DNA of 64,000 nt from UBA2897 sp036733925 (GCA_036733925.1 DAIMZO010000002.1:1-64000); one strand, 5' to 3'; counted from the first letter of the stretch, positions 7,936-17,426 are shown. Program-made: numbers and translations. Notes: a model not told the origin generated them from the letters alone.

Positions 7936-9704
7936 GCACGCCGCCCCCTTTCCTCTGGATTCTCCGGATGCTTTGATTCCCGATCCGAAACCTGCTTTTC
8001 ATACAGCGATTGATACGGCGGATAAAACCGCATCTCTGCCGGCGTCCCGATATGGACGGAACCGTCCGTCTCCAAGAACAGGATCTTGTCCAGCTTCGGG
8101 AACAGATACAATCTATGGGAAATCAGGAATACGATCTTGTCCCGCGCGGCCTCGCGCAGATGCGCGAAGATCCGTGCCTCCGTCCGCGCATCAACCGCGG
8201 CGAACGGGTCATCGAGCACGACGATGCTCCCGGCATGCGCCATCGTCCGCGCAAGGGCGAGCCTTGCCATCTGCCCGCCGGAGAGCTGGGCTCCCTCCGC
8301 GCCGACGTGCGTCTGTTCGCGCTCCGGCATCGCGCGGACCTCGTCTGCCATATCGACGAAGTCCAGCCATTCCCATACGTCCACCGCATCTCCAAGCGCA
8401 ATATTCTCGGCAATCGTGTCAGTCAGGAGTTCCGGTTCATGCCCGAGATAGCGGATGGGCAGCCGCTCTCCTCTCCCGATTTCCTTCCCGCCGTAGACGA
8501 TGCGCCCGGTGTACGGCGTCTCGCCGATCAAGACCTTGCCAAGCATCGTCTTGCCGGAGGCCACTTTCCCCGTGATGCCGACGATCTCGCCCGGATTTAC
8601 GGAAAGATAAATCGGAGCCAGCTTCTTTTCAGGATATCCCACCGCGACCGCGCGGAATTCCAGACGGGCCGCCTTCTTCTCCCGTGCCGCAGGATGATCC
8701 GACCGGGTCCCCTGCTGATCACTATCCCCAGAATCCAGCAGGAATGGCCGGATGCGGTTCCACGAGACCGCCGCTTTCTGAACCGCGTTGACGAGTTTTG
8801 CCGCATGGCTGACCTTGACGGCGAGTTTCGCAAAGCACGCGAAAAAGGTCGTGAAGGCCGCGATATCCCATGCAGCCCAGCCCGTCCCGAGCACGTTCTT
8901 CGAGCCGGAATACAGAATCATGACCGCGCCGCCCATCGCGATGGCATCGTAGACCGGCGCGAGGCTGCCCTCGAGCAGGCCGGAGCGCACGGCACATCTT
9001 TCATAGCGCGAGAACGCCTTTTCTGCCAAACGGTTCCGCATCTCCTCCTCTCCGTATGCCCGGTACAGGACGGCATGCGAGACGCGGTCGAGCAATGCCC
9101 CATGCAAAACGCCCGCCGCCTCTTTATAGGCGCGGTTCGCGCGCACGATGCGCTTGCGGAGCACGGCGGCCATCCCATAGGCCGCTGGCGTGAAGACCAA
9201 CGCGAGAAAGGTCAGTCGCCAGTCATAGGAAAGCAGCATCGAGAGGTAGACGAGCATCACGACGCCCGTATCGAATACCTCGGTCGTGAATTTCCGCATG
9301 CCCTCCGAGCAGCTGTCCACATCGGCGACAGCACGCGTCATCCAGTCGCCCGCCGAACCCTTCCCTGCCCTCTGCCGGTCCTGCCGCAGCAGATTATCGT
9401 AAAGGATATGCCGCATGGAACGGTTGACATGGTTCGCAAAGACGCGGACGCTGCAGCGTTTCCCGGCGCGCATGCCCTGCACGAAGGCAATCGTCAGGAC
9501 ATAGAGGCCCGCGATCACGGCCATATTCTGAACCGTTGCCGTGCCCCGCAGGATATCGTAGAGGCATTGCGTCAGCCTGCCGATGAAATACGGCCCGGCC
9601 GCCATGCCGACGTTATATAGGACACCCGTTATGGATACCACCAGAAGCACGCGCCATTCTCGTAGGAAATAGCTTTTCATCTGGTTTGGCTGCCAATTTC
9701 TCAT
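7932..9704 (-). CDS. ABC exporter half-transporter, subunit with degenerate Walker B
   Basis: A 590-residue half-transporter and first gene of a two-gene operon. Six membrane helices occupy about 15-310. The ATPase domain has Walker A GKVASGKT, a canonical LSGGQ signature, Walker B IVVLDD where Asp replaces the catalytic Glu, and the switch motif LISHR. The Glu-to-Asp change marks the non-hydrolytic site of a heterodimeric exporter and complements the LSKGQ signature of its partner. ATG at 9704 is preceded by a purine-rich GGGGGATAGAAGG ribosome-binding region. It is divergent from a sensor kinase gene across 139 bases holding a 10-bp inverted repeat, so the kinase/regulator pair probably controls it. 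The transported substrate cannot be read from the sequence. Confidence 0.9.
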   Translation of the reverse strand: MRNWQPNQMKSYFLREWRVLLVVSITGVLYNVGMAAGPYFIGRLTQCLYDILRGTATVQNMAVIAGLYVLTIAFVQGMRAGKRCSVRVFANHVNRSMRHILYDNLLRQDRQRAGKGSAGDWMTRAVADVDSCSEGMRKFTTEVFDTGVVMLVYLSMLLSYDWRLTFLALVFTPAAYGMAAVLRKRIVRANRAYKEAAGVLHGALLDRVSHAVLYRAYGEEEMRNRLAEKAFSRYERCAVRSGLLEGSLAPVYDAIAMGGAVMILYSGSKNVLGTGWAAWDIAAFTTFFACFAKLAVKVSHAAKLVNAVQKAAVSWNRIRPFLLDSGDSDQQGTRSDHPAAREKKAARLEFRAVAVGYPEKKLAPIYLSVNPGEIVGITGKVASGKTMLGKVLIGETPYTGRIVYGGKEIGRGERLPIRYLGHEPELLTDTIAENIALGDAVDVWEWLDFVDMADEVRAMPEREQTHVGAEGAQLSGGQMARLALARTMAHAGSIVVLDDPFAAVDARTEARIFAHLREAARDKIVFLISHRLYLFPKLDKILFLETDGSVHIGTPAEMRFYPPYQSLYEKQVSDRESKHPENPEERGRRA

Positions 9705-9772
9705 CCTTCTATCCCCCTGTCATCCTTTTCATCATAATTCGCCCCAAAGCGAAACACAATAAACATAAGATA

Positions 9773-9808
9773 AACTCGTGCACGTCATCACATAGGCATG
9801 CACGAGTT
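9773..9808. promoter_or_regulatory. Inverted repeat, candidate operator
   Basis: Perfect 10-bp arms (AACTCGTGCA at 9773-9782 and its complement at 9799-9808) are separated by 16 bases. The repeat lies between the divergent ABC exporter operon and the sensor kinase gene, 36 bases before the kinase ATG. No T-run follows, so it is not a terminator. It is a good candidate binding site for the OmpR-type regulator encoded downstream, or a leader hairpin of the kinase mRNA. Confidence 0.5.
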
Positions 9809-9843
9809 CAGAAATCAGAGAAGCCAGAAAGGAAGTTTTCCGC

Positions 9844-11427
9844 ATGACCCGGATTCCGTACATTTCCCATCTGCTCGATGGCCTCCGCAAGATTTTCCCT
9901 GGCATGAATGCCTTGTCGGTCCGGCACCAGCTCCTGCTCAACAACTTCATCATGGTCTTCGTCCCGATTTTCCTGCTGCTGATCATCAGCACCGTCACGT
10001 ACTGCGGACTGCGCGCAACGGGGAATTTCCGCGACCGGGAACTCGAGTTGTTCTGGCCGGAGGCCGGTTCCTCAGTGCCAATCCAGCTCGATCTCAGCCA
10101 CCTGCGCAGCCATATCGACTGGCACCGCGATGATGCGAAATCCCGCGCCCGTTCGCTCAAAAGGCATTGTGAGTCGATGGAGGCGCTCGGCATCAAGGTC
10201 GCGGTCATCGACGGTGGATCCGTCACCTACGCCACGGAACCAGATCATGCCTTTGCCCTTGTCGCGGAGAGCTACCGCAAGGCACCGGACAGCGAGAACA
10301 TCTTCCTATGGAATCAGAACGGGCTGATCTACCGCTACGGGACGCCAGACGGCTCAAGCGTCGCCGTCGCGATGGGCCCGGTTCCGTTTCGCATCGACAC
10401 CGGCTATTTCCCGCCCAATATCGAGAACATCATCGGGGACATCGCACTGTTCGCCGTGCTCAGCATGATTGCAATCATCCTGCTGACCGGCATCATCTCT
10501 GCCCGCTTTCTGTCGCACCGCATCATCCATCCGCTATCGGATCTGCAGGCGTCGGCCAAGCGCATCCAGAAGGGCGACTACGAGGCGTCTGTGCCCGTCC
10601 ACCGGCAGGATGAGTTCGGCGACACCGCCATGGCCTTCGAGTCCATGCGGCGCCAGCTCGAGGAGGATCGGGAGCTCCGGGAAAAATACGAGAAAAACCG
10701 CGAGGAGCTGCTGGCCGGCATCGCGCACGATCTCGCAACGCCGCTGACAAAGATCCAAGGCTATACGAGCGGCATCATCGACGGCATCGCAAGGACGCCG
10801 GAAAAGCAGTGCGATTATCTGAAGCTCGTCCTGCGCACGAGCCAGCAGATGCAGCGGCTCGTCGATGACCTTTTCACGCTGTCGAAACTCGAGCTCGGGA
10901 AAATCGAGTTTCACTGGGATGTCCTGCCCCTTTACCCGTTCCTGCGAAACTTCGTTGCCGAACAGCGTGATATGCTCGCGGAAAGATCCTTCCAGATCAG
11001 GCTTTCCCCGCAAATCGAAGGCAACGGCCCCGTGTCCGTCCGCATGGATGCCATGCAGTTTCGCCGCGTTCTAGACAACATCCTGACCAATGCGGTAAAA
11101 TATACAGAGGAAGAAGGCGGCAGGCTGCAGATTGCGATGGTGCAGCAAGGCAACAAGACCGTCCATCTGACCTTCACCGATAACGGGAATGGCGTGGACG
11201 AAGCCGAGCTCCCCGCACTGTTCCACGCCTTCTACCGCACGGATAAAGCGCGGACGCAAGTTGCCAAGGGCAGCGGCCTCGGCCTGTCCATCTGCCAGAG
11301 CATCATTGAGGCCATGCACGGGAAAATCTGGGCCGAGTCCGCTGCGCCGCATGGCCTGCGGGTCTGCATCGACCTGCCTTGCGCCGCAAAAGACACTGGC
11401 AGGATAGCGGAAACGAAGGAGAATTGA
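9844..11427 (+). CDS. Membrane sensor histidine kinase (HAMP-HisKA-HATPase)
   Basis: A 527-residue transmembrane kinase. Membrane helices at about 33-55 and 199-222 flank a periplasmic sensor of some 140 residues with no recognised fold. HAMP follows at about 222-272, then the phospho-acceptor block AGIAHDLATP with His295, an N-box (NILTNAVKY) and G-boxes DNGNG and GSGLGLS. It autophosphorylates and passes phosphate to the response regulator that starts three bases after its stop. The divergent heterodimeric ABC exporter suggests that the pair senses an envelope stress or toxic compound and induces efflux. That target is inferred from gene order only. The ATG start is preceded by GAAAGGAAG. 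Confidence 0.93.
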   Translation: MTRIPYISHLLDGLRKIFPGMNALSVRHQLLLNNFIMVFVPIFLLLIISTVTYCGLRATGNFRDRELELFWPEAGSSVPIQLDLSHLRSHIDWHRDDAKSRARSLKRHCESMEALGIKVAVIDGGSVTYATEPDHAFALVAESYRKAPDSENIFLWNQNGLIYRYGTPDGSSVAVAMGPVPFRIDTGYFPPNIENIIGDIALFAVLSMIAIILLTGIISARFLSHRIIHPLSDLQASAKRIQKGDYEASVPVHRQDEFGDTAMAFESMRRQLEEDRELREKYEKNREELLAGIAHDLATPLTKIQGYTSGIIDGIARTPEKQCDYLKLVLRTSQQMQRLVDDLFTLSKLELGKIEFHWDVLPLYPFLRNFVAEQRDMLAERSFQIRLSPQIEGNGPVSVRMDAMQFRRVLDNILTNAVKYTEEEGGRLQIAMVQQGNKTVHLTFTDNGNGVDEAELPALFHAFYRTDKARTQVAKGSGLGLSICQSIIEAMHGKIWAESAAPHGLRVCIDLPCAAKDTGRIAETKEN

Positions 11428-11430
11428 CCG

Positions 11431-12129
11431 ATGAAACGGATTTTGATTATCGAGGACGATCAGGAAATCGCGGAACTCGAGCGGGATTACCTCGAGGCCT
11501 CCGGCTTTTCTGCCAGCATCGTCGGGGACGGGCTGAAGGGCCGGGACGCCGCGCTCAAGAAGAATTACGACCTGATCCTGCTCGACCTCATGCTGCCGGG
11601 CCTAGATGGTTTCAACCTTTGCCGGGATATCCGCAAGGCGAAGGATGTTCCAATCCTGATGATCTCGGCGCGGCAGACCGATATCGACAAAGTCCGCGGG
11701 TTCGGGCTTGGCGCGGATGACTACATCACGAAGCCGTTCAGCCCGAACGAGATGGTCGCGCGCGTCAAGGCGCATCTGCAGCGCTATGAGCAGCTGACCT
11801 CCGGGAAGAAGCCGGATTCCGACAAGCCGCTCGTGGAAAAAGATTTGGAACTATATCCGGCTTCCTGCCGCGTCCTGCTGCATGGCAAGGAAATCTATCT
11901 GCCGCATCGCGAGTTCCAGCTGCTCGAATTCCTGATGGAGAACACCGGCATCGTGTTCAGCCGGGACACGCTGTTCGAGCGGCTCTGGGGGCTCGACGCC
12001 ATCGGCGACACGAACACGGTATCCGTCCATATCAACCGGCTCCGCGAGAAAATCGAGGACGACAGCGCCCATCCGTACTATATCGAGACCGTGCGCGGCG
12101 CCGGCTACCGTTTCCACGCAAAATCCTGA
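11431..12129 (+). CDS. OmpR/PhoB-family response regulator
   Basis: A 232-residue regulator. The receiver domain (1-120) has the acidic pair ED at 8-9, the phospho-acceptor Asp52 in LLDLMLPG and Lys in the KPFSP motif. The C-terminal winged-helix DNA-binding domain ends with the typical VRGAGYRF. It lies three bases after the sensor kinase stop and is surely its partner. A strong bidirectional terminator follows. Likely targets are the divergent ABC exporter operon and its own promoter through the inverted repeat at 9773-9808; this is inference from position. Confidence 0.95.
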   Translation: MKRILIIEDDQEIAELERDYLEASGFSASIVGDGLKGRDAALKKNYDLILLDLMLPGLDGFNLCRDIRKAKDVPILMISARQTDIDKVRGFGLGADDYITKPFSPNEMVARVKAHLQRYEQLTSGKKPDSDKPLVEKDLELYPASCRVLLHGKEIYLPHREFQLLEFLMENTGIVFSRDTLFERLWGLDAIGDTNTVSVHINRLREKIEDDSAHPYYIETVRGAGYRFHAKS

Positions 12130-12147
12130 AAGATTTCCCTATACAGA

Positions 12148-12196
12148 AAACCGGGGGCACCGCAGATTGGATCAAAATCTGCGGTGCCCCCGGTTT
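12148..12196. terminator. Strong bidirectional rho-independent terminator
   Basis: Perfect 21-bp arms (12148-12168 and 12176-12196) around a 7-base loop, GC-rich in the middle and flanked by A/T runs on both sides. It sits between the stops of the convergent response regulator and aspS genes and can serve both. Confidence 0.95.
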
Positions 12197-12226
12197 CTAT
12201 TCAAAGACTGTTTGACGCGTGTCCAA

Positions 12227-14041
12227 TCAGTCTTCTTTTTTCTCTTTTTTCTTGACGGCCGTGCGGATGGACAGCTCGCGGAGCTGCTTGGCATCAACCG
12301 GCGACGGCGCGTTGCTCATGACGTCGCGCGCGCTCTGCGTCTTCGGGAACGCGATGACGTCGCGGATGGACGGGCGCTTCGCCATGAGCATGACGAGGCG
12401 GTCGAGGCCGAATGCGAGTCCGCCATGTGGCGGCGTGCCGTACTGGAACGCATCCATCATGAAGCCGAACTTCGTATGCGCCTGCTCTGGCGTGAGGCCG
12501 AGCGACTCGAAGACCTTCTCCTGCAGATCCGCATTGTAGATACGGAGCGAACCGCCGCCGATCTCGACGCCGTTCAGGACCATATCGTAGGCGTTCGCCT
12601 TGACCTCGCCCATGCGGTCCGTGTTGAGCAGCGGAATATCCTCGTCGCGCGGTGCCGTGAACGGATGATGCATCGCCTTGAAGCGGTGCTCCTCCTCGCT
12701 CCACTCGTACATCGGGAAATCGACAACCCAGAGGAAGCGCAGTGCATCCGGATCGATGAGGTTGCGCTCTTTGCCCATCTCGAGGCGGAGCTGGCCGAGT
12801 GCCGTGTCGACAACAAGGCGCTTGTCCGCGACAACGAGCAGCAGGTCGCCCGTCTTGGCGCCCGTGGCCTCGGCGATCTTCGCGAACGTCTCATCGCCGT
12901 AGAACTTCTTGAACGGGCTCTTGATGCCGTCTGCCGTGTACTGGATCCAGGCAAGGCCTTTCGCCCCGTAGACCTGCACGAATTTCACGAGGTCATCGAG
13001 GCGGCGGCGCGGGATATCCGCATAGCCGTCGACCTTGATGCACTTGACCATGCCGCCGTTTGCGAGCACCGAGTTGAATACCTTGAACTCCGAGCCCTTG
13101 ACGTATTCCGAGATATCCATGAGCGGCATGTCGAAACGGAGATCCGGCTTATCGGAACCGTATTTGTCCATAGCCGTATCCCATTCCATGCGCTCGAACG
13201 GGATCTTGATCTCGGCGCCGATGGCCTTCTCAAATAGCTCCTTGATCATGTTCTCCATCAGCGTCAGGATATCGTCCTGATCCATGAAAGACATCTCGAT
13301 ATCGAGCTGCGTGAACTCCGGCTGACGATCTGCGCGCAGATCCTCATCGCGGAAGCAGCGGACAATCTGGAAATACTTCTCGAAGCCCGCGACCTGCAGC
13401 AGCTGCTTGAAGATCTGCGGGGACTGCGGCAGCGCGTAGAACTCGCCCGGGTTCACACGGCTCGGCACGAGGAAGTCGCGCGCGCCTTCCGGCGTGCTCT
13501 TGCAGAGCATCGGGGTCTCGATCTCGAGGAAACCATTGCGGTCGAAGAAGTCGCGCATGATTTTCGTGACGCGGTGGCGCAGCATGATGTTCTTCTGCAT
13601 CTCCGGGCGGCGCAGATCGAGATAGCGGTACTTCAGGCGCACCGTCTCATCGACGTCGATATTGTCCTGGATGTAGAACGGCGGCGTCTTCGCCTTGTTC
13701 AGGATGCGGAGCTCGCTGCAGACGACCTCAATCTCACCGGTATCGATGTTCGGGTTGATCGTCTCCTCGCTGCGTGCGCGGATCTTGCCGCGCACCGCGA
13801 TGCAGAACTCGTTGCGCAGGGACTCCGCCTTGTGGAACGTCCCTTCGTTCATCGCTGCCTCATCGAAGACAACCTGCACGAAGCCCGAGCGGTCACGCAT
13901 ATCGACGAAGATCAGCCCGCCGTGGTCGCGGCGCCGGGATACCCAGCCACAGAGCACGACCTCCGTGCCGACATCGCCTTTGCGAAGCACGCCGCAATGA
14001 TGCGTGCGCTTCATGCCTTGCAATGTTTCCATGCTTTCCAT
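12227..14041 (-). CDS. aspS: Aspartyl-tRNA synthetase
   Basis: A 604-residue class II aminoacyl-tRNA synthetase of bacterial type. An OB-fold anticodon-binding domain (about 15-110, CGWVSRRRDHGG) is followed by catalytic motif 2 (FRDEDLRADRQPEF), the bacterial GAD insertion and motif 3 (GGLAFGLDRLVML). The length is normal. ATG at 14041 is used; a second in-frame ATG at 14032 is possible. It lies 15 bases after the hisS stop, in the widespread Firmicute hisS-aspS order. Whether it charges only tRNA-Asp or also tRNA-Asn cannot be judged here. Its transcript ends at the terminator at 12148-12196. Confidence 0.97.
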   Translation of the reverse strand: MESMETLQGMKRTHHCGVLRKGDVGTEVVLCGWVSRRRDHGGLIFVDMRDRSGFVQVVFDEAAMNEGTFHKAESLRNEFCIAVRGKIRARSEETINPNIDTGEIEVVCSELRILNKAKTPPFYIQDNIDVDETVRLKYRYLDLRRPEMQKNIMLRHRVTKIMRDFFDRNGFLEIETPMLCKSTPEGARDFLVPSRVNPGEFYALPQSPQIFKQLLQVAGFEKYFQIVRCFRDEDLRADRQPEFTQLDIEMSFMDQDDILTLMENMIKELFEKAIGAEIKIPFERMEWDTAMDKYGSDKPDLRFDMPLMDISEYVKGSEFKVFNSVLANGGMVKCIKVDGYADIPRRRLDDLVKFVQVYGAKGLAWIQYTADGIKSPFKKFYGDETFAKIAEATGAKTGDLLLVVADKRLVVDTALGQLRLEMGKERNLIDPDALRFLWVVDFPMYEWSEEEHRFKAMHHPFTAPRDEDIPLLNTDRMGEVKANAYDMVLNGVEIGGGSLRIYNADLQEKVFESLGLTPEQAHTKFGFMMDAFQYGTPPHGGLAFGLDRLVMLMAKRPSIRDVIAFPKTQSARDVMSNAPSPVDAKQLRELSIRTAVKKKEKKED

Positions 14042-14056
14042 AATGAATTCTTCACC

Positions 14057-15316
14057 TCAGCAAATTGCTTTTAGTTTGTCTATGATATGATCAAAGGAAA
14101 CCTTTTCCTGCTCACTGTTTGCCATATTCTTGAGCTGGACACAGCTTTCCTTGACTTCCTCATCACCCAGGATCAGCGTAAAGCGCGCGTGCGCCTTGTT
14201 CGCCTGCTTCATCTGCGCCTTCATGCTGCGGCCCGCGTAGTCCATGCGCGTCTTGAGCCCCGTGCGGCGGAGCTTCGTCAGCAGCTCAAAGGCCTTTGCC
14301 TGCGCATCATCGCCGAGCGCGACGACGAAAGCGTCGATGGACGTATCCATCTCCGGCAGCAGGTTCTGCTTCTCAAGAGCCAGCAGGACGCGCTCGAGGC
14401 CCGTCGCAAACCCGACGGCCGGCGTCGGCTTGCCGCCGATCTCCTCGATGAGCCCGTCGTAGCGGCCGCCGCCCGCCACCGCGGACTGCGCACCGAGCGG
14501 CGCGTACTGGATCTCGAAGGCCGTCTTCGTATAGTAGTCGAGGCCGCGCACGAGGCGCGGATCGAGCGTGAACGAGATGCCCGCATCATGCAGGTACTGC
14601 TGCACCTTCTCGAAATGCTCGCGGCAGTCGTCGCAGAGGCAGTCCGTAATCTTCGGCGCATCGGCCATGAACGGCTTGTCCGCGTCCACCTTGCAGTCGA
14701 GGATGCGCAGCGGCGCGCGGTCGAAACGGCTCTTGCAGTCATCGCAGAGATCATCGAGCTTGTCGCGGAAATAATCCTGCAGCATCTCGCGGTACTTCGG
14801 GCGGCAGTTCGGGCAGCCGACTGAGTTCAGCGACAGTTTCAGATCCTTCAGGCCGAGCTCCGACAGGAAATCCCAGGCGACCAGGATCACCTCGGCGTCG
14901 ACCATCGGGTTCTCCTCGCCGAGCGCCTCGATGCCGAACTGATGGAACTCGCGCATGCGGCCGGCCTGCGGACGGTCGTAGCGGAACATCGAGCCGATGT
15001 AGAACAGCTTGACGAGCGAATTGTCGCCGTAGAGCTTATTCTGCAAGTAGGCGCGCACCGCCGACGCCGTATTCTCCGGCCGGAGCGTGATGCTCCGGTG
15101 TCCGCGATCCTCGAACGTATACATTTCTTTATCGACGACATCCGTTCCCTCGCCGATCCCGCGGTGGAAGAGCTCCGTGTGCTCGAACATCGGCGTGCGG
15201 ATTTCCTCGTAGCCGTAACGTGCGCAGAGATTGCGGATCTTCTTTTCCACATAGTTCCATTCGCCGACGGTATCCGGCAGAATGTCCTTTGTCCCACGTG
15301 GGGCATTGGTCAGCAT
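14057..15316 (-). CDS. hisS: Histidyl-tRNA synthetase
   Basis: A 419-residue class II synthetase that charges tRNA-His. It has the N-terminal PRGTKDILP signature, motif 2 region MFRYDRPQAGRMREFHQ, the His-specific RGLDYYTKTAFE and a GGGRYDGL motif, followed by the anticodon-binding domain. The start is ATG at 15316 (MLTNAPRG), where the conserved region begins, with AGGGTGAG upstream. A longer frame exists but would add 17 non-conserved residues running into hemZ. The gene follows hemZ by 25 bases and precedes aspS, all in one leftward run. Confidence 0.97.
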   Translation of the reverse strand: MLTNAPRGTKDILPDTVGEWNYVEKKIRNLCARYGYEEIRTPMFEHTELFHRGIGEGTDVVDKEMYTFEDRGHRSITLRPENTASAVRAYLQNKLYGDNSLVKLFYIGSMFRYDRPQAGRMREFHQFGIEALGEENPMVDAEVILVAWDFLSELGLKDLKLSLNSVGCPNCRPKYREMLQDYFRDKLDDLCDDCKSRFDRAPLRILDCKVDADKPFMADAPKITDCLCDDCREHFEKVQQYLHDAGISFTLDPRLVRGLDYYTKTAFEIQYAPLGAQSAVAGGGRYDGLIEEIGGKPTPAVGFATGLERVLLALEKQNLLPEMDTSIDAFVVALGDDAQAKAFELLTKLRRTGLKTRMDYAGRSMKAQMKQANKAHARFTLILGDEEVKESCVQLKNMANSEQEKVSFDHIIDKLKAIC

Positions 15317-15341
15317 AAAACTCACCCTGATTCCTTTTTCT

Positions 15342-16862
15342 TTATTTGCTCGCGCCGTATGCCTCATCGAGCAGGGCGCGCCGCTTTCCGATATACTCCT
15401 CGATATCCCGGAGGTAGGTCGTGAGATCTTTCGCGTTGAACGAGGACTTCATGCGGAGCGTCCCGGGATGGACGACCTTCGTCGCCGCCGCGCCGCCGAT
15501 GCCAAGGATGGTCTGATGCTCCTCCATGATCTGGATGTTGTACATGCCCTCGGCGCCGGGTTTCGCACAGCCGACGTTCTCGAGGTCGCCGGCCATATAG
15601 CCCTGCCGGTAAAGATAGTAGGGCTGGTAGCCGCCCTCGCGCACATAGCGCATGGCGGCCTCCGACATCCGGCGCGTCTCCTCGTCGGAAGGGAGCTCGA
15701 CATGCCGATCCTCCATGATATGCTTGAGGCGCGAGCCGCGCTTGATGGCAAGCGCATGCAACGTGATATCATCCGGCCCGAGCGCGACGACCTGCCGCAT
15801 CGTGTCCGCGACATCCTCTGCCGTCTCGCCGGGTAGCCCGAGGATCAGATCCATGTTGATATGCGGGATGCCCGCCTCGCGCAGAGCGTGGTACATGCGC
15901 CGTACATCGTCCGGCGTATGCCGCCTGCCGATCAGGTCGAGCGTCCGCTGCTGCATGGTCTGAGGGTTCACGCTGACGCGCGTGACCTGCAGGCGCCGCA
16001 TCGTCTGGATCTTCTCCGGTGTGATGCTGTCCGGCCTGCCGGCCTCGACGGTGAACTCGAAAGTTTTCGCCCCATAGAAAGCATGATATACCATTTCGAG
16101 CATTTCGTCAAAAAATTTATTGGGCAGGGCTGTCGGCGTGCCGCCTCCGACGTAGATATTCTGTATATCGAACCCATAATGCCGTACGGCATCCTCCACC
16201 GCCTCGAGGTCTTTGCGGAATACCTGCATGAACTGCGCGAGCTTTTCCTCGCCAGGCAGGATATTGGAAGGGAACGAGCAGTACAGGCAGCGCGTCAGGC
16301 AGAACGGGATGCCAACGTAGATGCTGATGGTCTTCGCATCGCTCGTCCGCAGGAACGGGAGCTGACGAAAAGCCATTGGCGTGATGACGCGCGCCTTCTC
16401 CTCGCTGCACACATAGTCCCGCATGAGCCTTCGGACAATCTGCTCCTCCGTATGCCCGGAAGCAATCCAGCGGTGCACGATCTTCGTTGGCCGCACCCCG
16501 TGCAGGATGCCCCAAGGTGCCTCGGGATACCCGAGATCCTCCGTGAAGATGCGGTAGAGCCCGAGCTTCGCGAGCCGGTGCAAGGCAGCGCCCTCGCGCT
16601 CATCGGCCTCACCGGTTCCTTCCCGCTCGAAAATCTCCGCCCGGCCGAACCGGTCGATCCGCCAGAGCCGCGTGCGGACGCGGACGTCCGCGCCCTCGTG
16701 GCACGTCGCAACCGGCAGCCGTGTATAGGCCACGGACAGCTGCGCGTAATCCGCGGCCGTATCCGGCCCGCAGATCTCTACCTTGAAAAGATTCAGCACC
16801 TCTTTTGTGATCTTCACCATGACTTCCTGGTGTGTGCTGATGGTCAGTGTCTCTACTCGCAC
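15342..16862 (-). CDS. hemZ: HemZ-type coproporphyrinogen dehydrogenase, radical SAM
   Basis: A radical SAM enzyme of about 506 residues in the HemN/HemZ group, which oxidatively decarboxylates coproporphyrinogen III or has a related heme-linked role. The iron-sulfur motif CLTRCLYC gives Cys188, Cys192 and Cys195, and YVGGGTPT follows about 35 residues later. An N-terminal domain of about 170 residues before the SAM barrel is characteristic of HemZ rather than HemN. The start is taken as GTG at 16862, one base past the fur stop, because the strand RVETLTIS matches the N-terminal strand of HemZ proteins; ATG at 16820 is an alternative. Tight coupling to fur links it to iron status. True substrate use by HemZ proteins is uncertain in the family. 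Confidence 0.88.
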   Translation of the reverse strand: MRVETLTISTHQEVMVKITKEVLNLFKVEICGPDTAADYAQLSVAYTRLPVATCHEGADVRVRTRLWRIDRFGRAEIFEREGTGEADEREGAALHRLAKLGLYRIFTEDLGYPEAPWGILHGVRPTKIVHRWIASGHTEEQIVRRLMRDYVCSEEKARVITPMAFRQLPFLRTSDAKTISIYVGIPFCLTRCLYCSFPSNILPGEEKLAQFMQVFRKDLEAVEDAVRHYGFDIQNIYVGGGTPTALPNKFFDEMLEMVYHAFYGAKTFEFTVEAGRPDSITPEKIQTMRRLQVTRVSVNPQTMQQRTLDLIGRRHTPDDVRRMYHALREAGIPHINMDLILGLPGETAEDVADTMRQVVALGPDDITLHALAIKRGSRLKHIMEDRHVELPSDEETRRMSEAAMRYVREGGYQPYYLYRQGYMAGDLENVGCAKPGAEGMYNIQIMEEHQTILGIGGAAATKVVHPGTLRMKSSFNAKDLTTYLRDIEEYIGKRRALLDEAYGASK

Positions 16863-16863
16863 G

Positions 16864-17343
16864 TTACTTTGCTTCTCCCGCTTTTCCGGCTTTCTCTTTT
16901 TCCTGGCAGTCCTTGCAGATGCCGAAGAACTTGACCTGATGGTCGAGAATCTGGAAACCGGACTTTTTCGCGATGTCCTTCTCGAGATCATCGAGGAGGT
17001 CATCGTCGAACTCATAGACCTTGCCGCATTTCGTGCAGATCAGGTGATGGTGGTGATGCTTCGACGGATCCGTCGTATTGACCTCGTAGCGCGCGCAGCC
17101 ATCGCCGAACTCCATCTTCTGCAGGATGCCGAGATCCGAGAGCAGATCAAGCGTGCGGTAGACCGTCGCGAGCCCGATCTCCATGCGTTTCTCGCGCAGG
17201 ACATCGTGCACGTCCTCCGCGCTCAGATGGTCACCGGGCCGGTCGAGGAAAATCTGAAGCACCAGCTGCCGCTGCGGCGTCATCTTGTGCTGGCGCTCCT
17301 GGAGCTTCTTCTTCAAATCTTCCATTGTGAATGTATTCGCCAT
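16864..17343 (-). CDS. fur: Fur-family metalloregulator
   Basis: A 159-residue Fur-family repressor. The winged-helix part contains TPQRQLVL and LATVYRTLDLL. The metal and dimerisation part has HHHHH at 96-100, Cys103/Cys106 and Cys143/Cys146, the latter two pairs forming a structural zinc site. ATG at 17343 has AAAGGGG upstream. Fur, PerR and Zur cannot be separated with certainty from sequence alone. A good Fur box overlaps the -35 of its own promoter, which favours Fur with autoregulation. The stop is one base from the hemZ start, so heme and iron genes are co-expressed. Confidence 0.9.
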   Translation of the reverse strand: MANTFTMEDLKKKLQERQHKMTPQRQLVLQIFLDRPGDHLSAEDVHDVLREKRMEIGLATVYRTLDLLSDLGILQKMEFGDGCARYEVNTTDPSKHHHHHLICTKCGKVYEFDDDLLDDLEKDIAKKSGFQILDHQVKFFGICKDCQEKEKAGKAGEAK

Positions 17344-17426
17344 GAAAATTACCCCTTTGCCGAAAGAAATTCAGAATAGCTCTCCCTATCGTTATACACA
17401 GAATCCCTTTGCTATCAATCTTATCT

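Noticed and set aside
16863..17015. N-terminal extension of hemZ inside fur
   Set aside because: The extra 52 residues are Ser/Arg-rich translation of the fur gene in another frame. The HemZ-like N-terminal strand begins at the GTG just after the fur stop.
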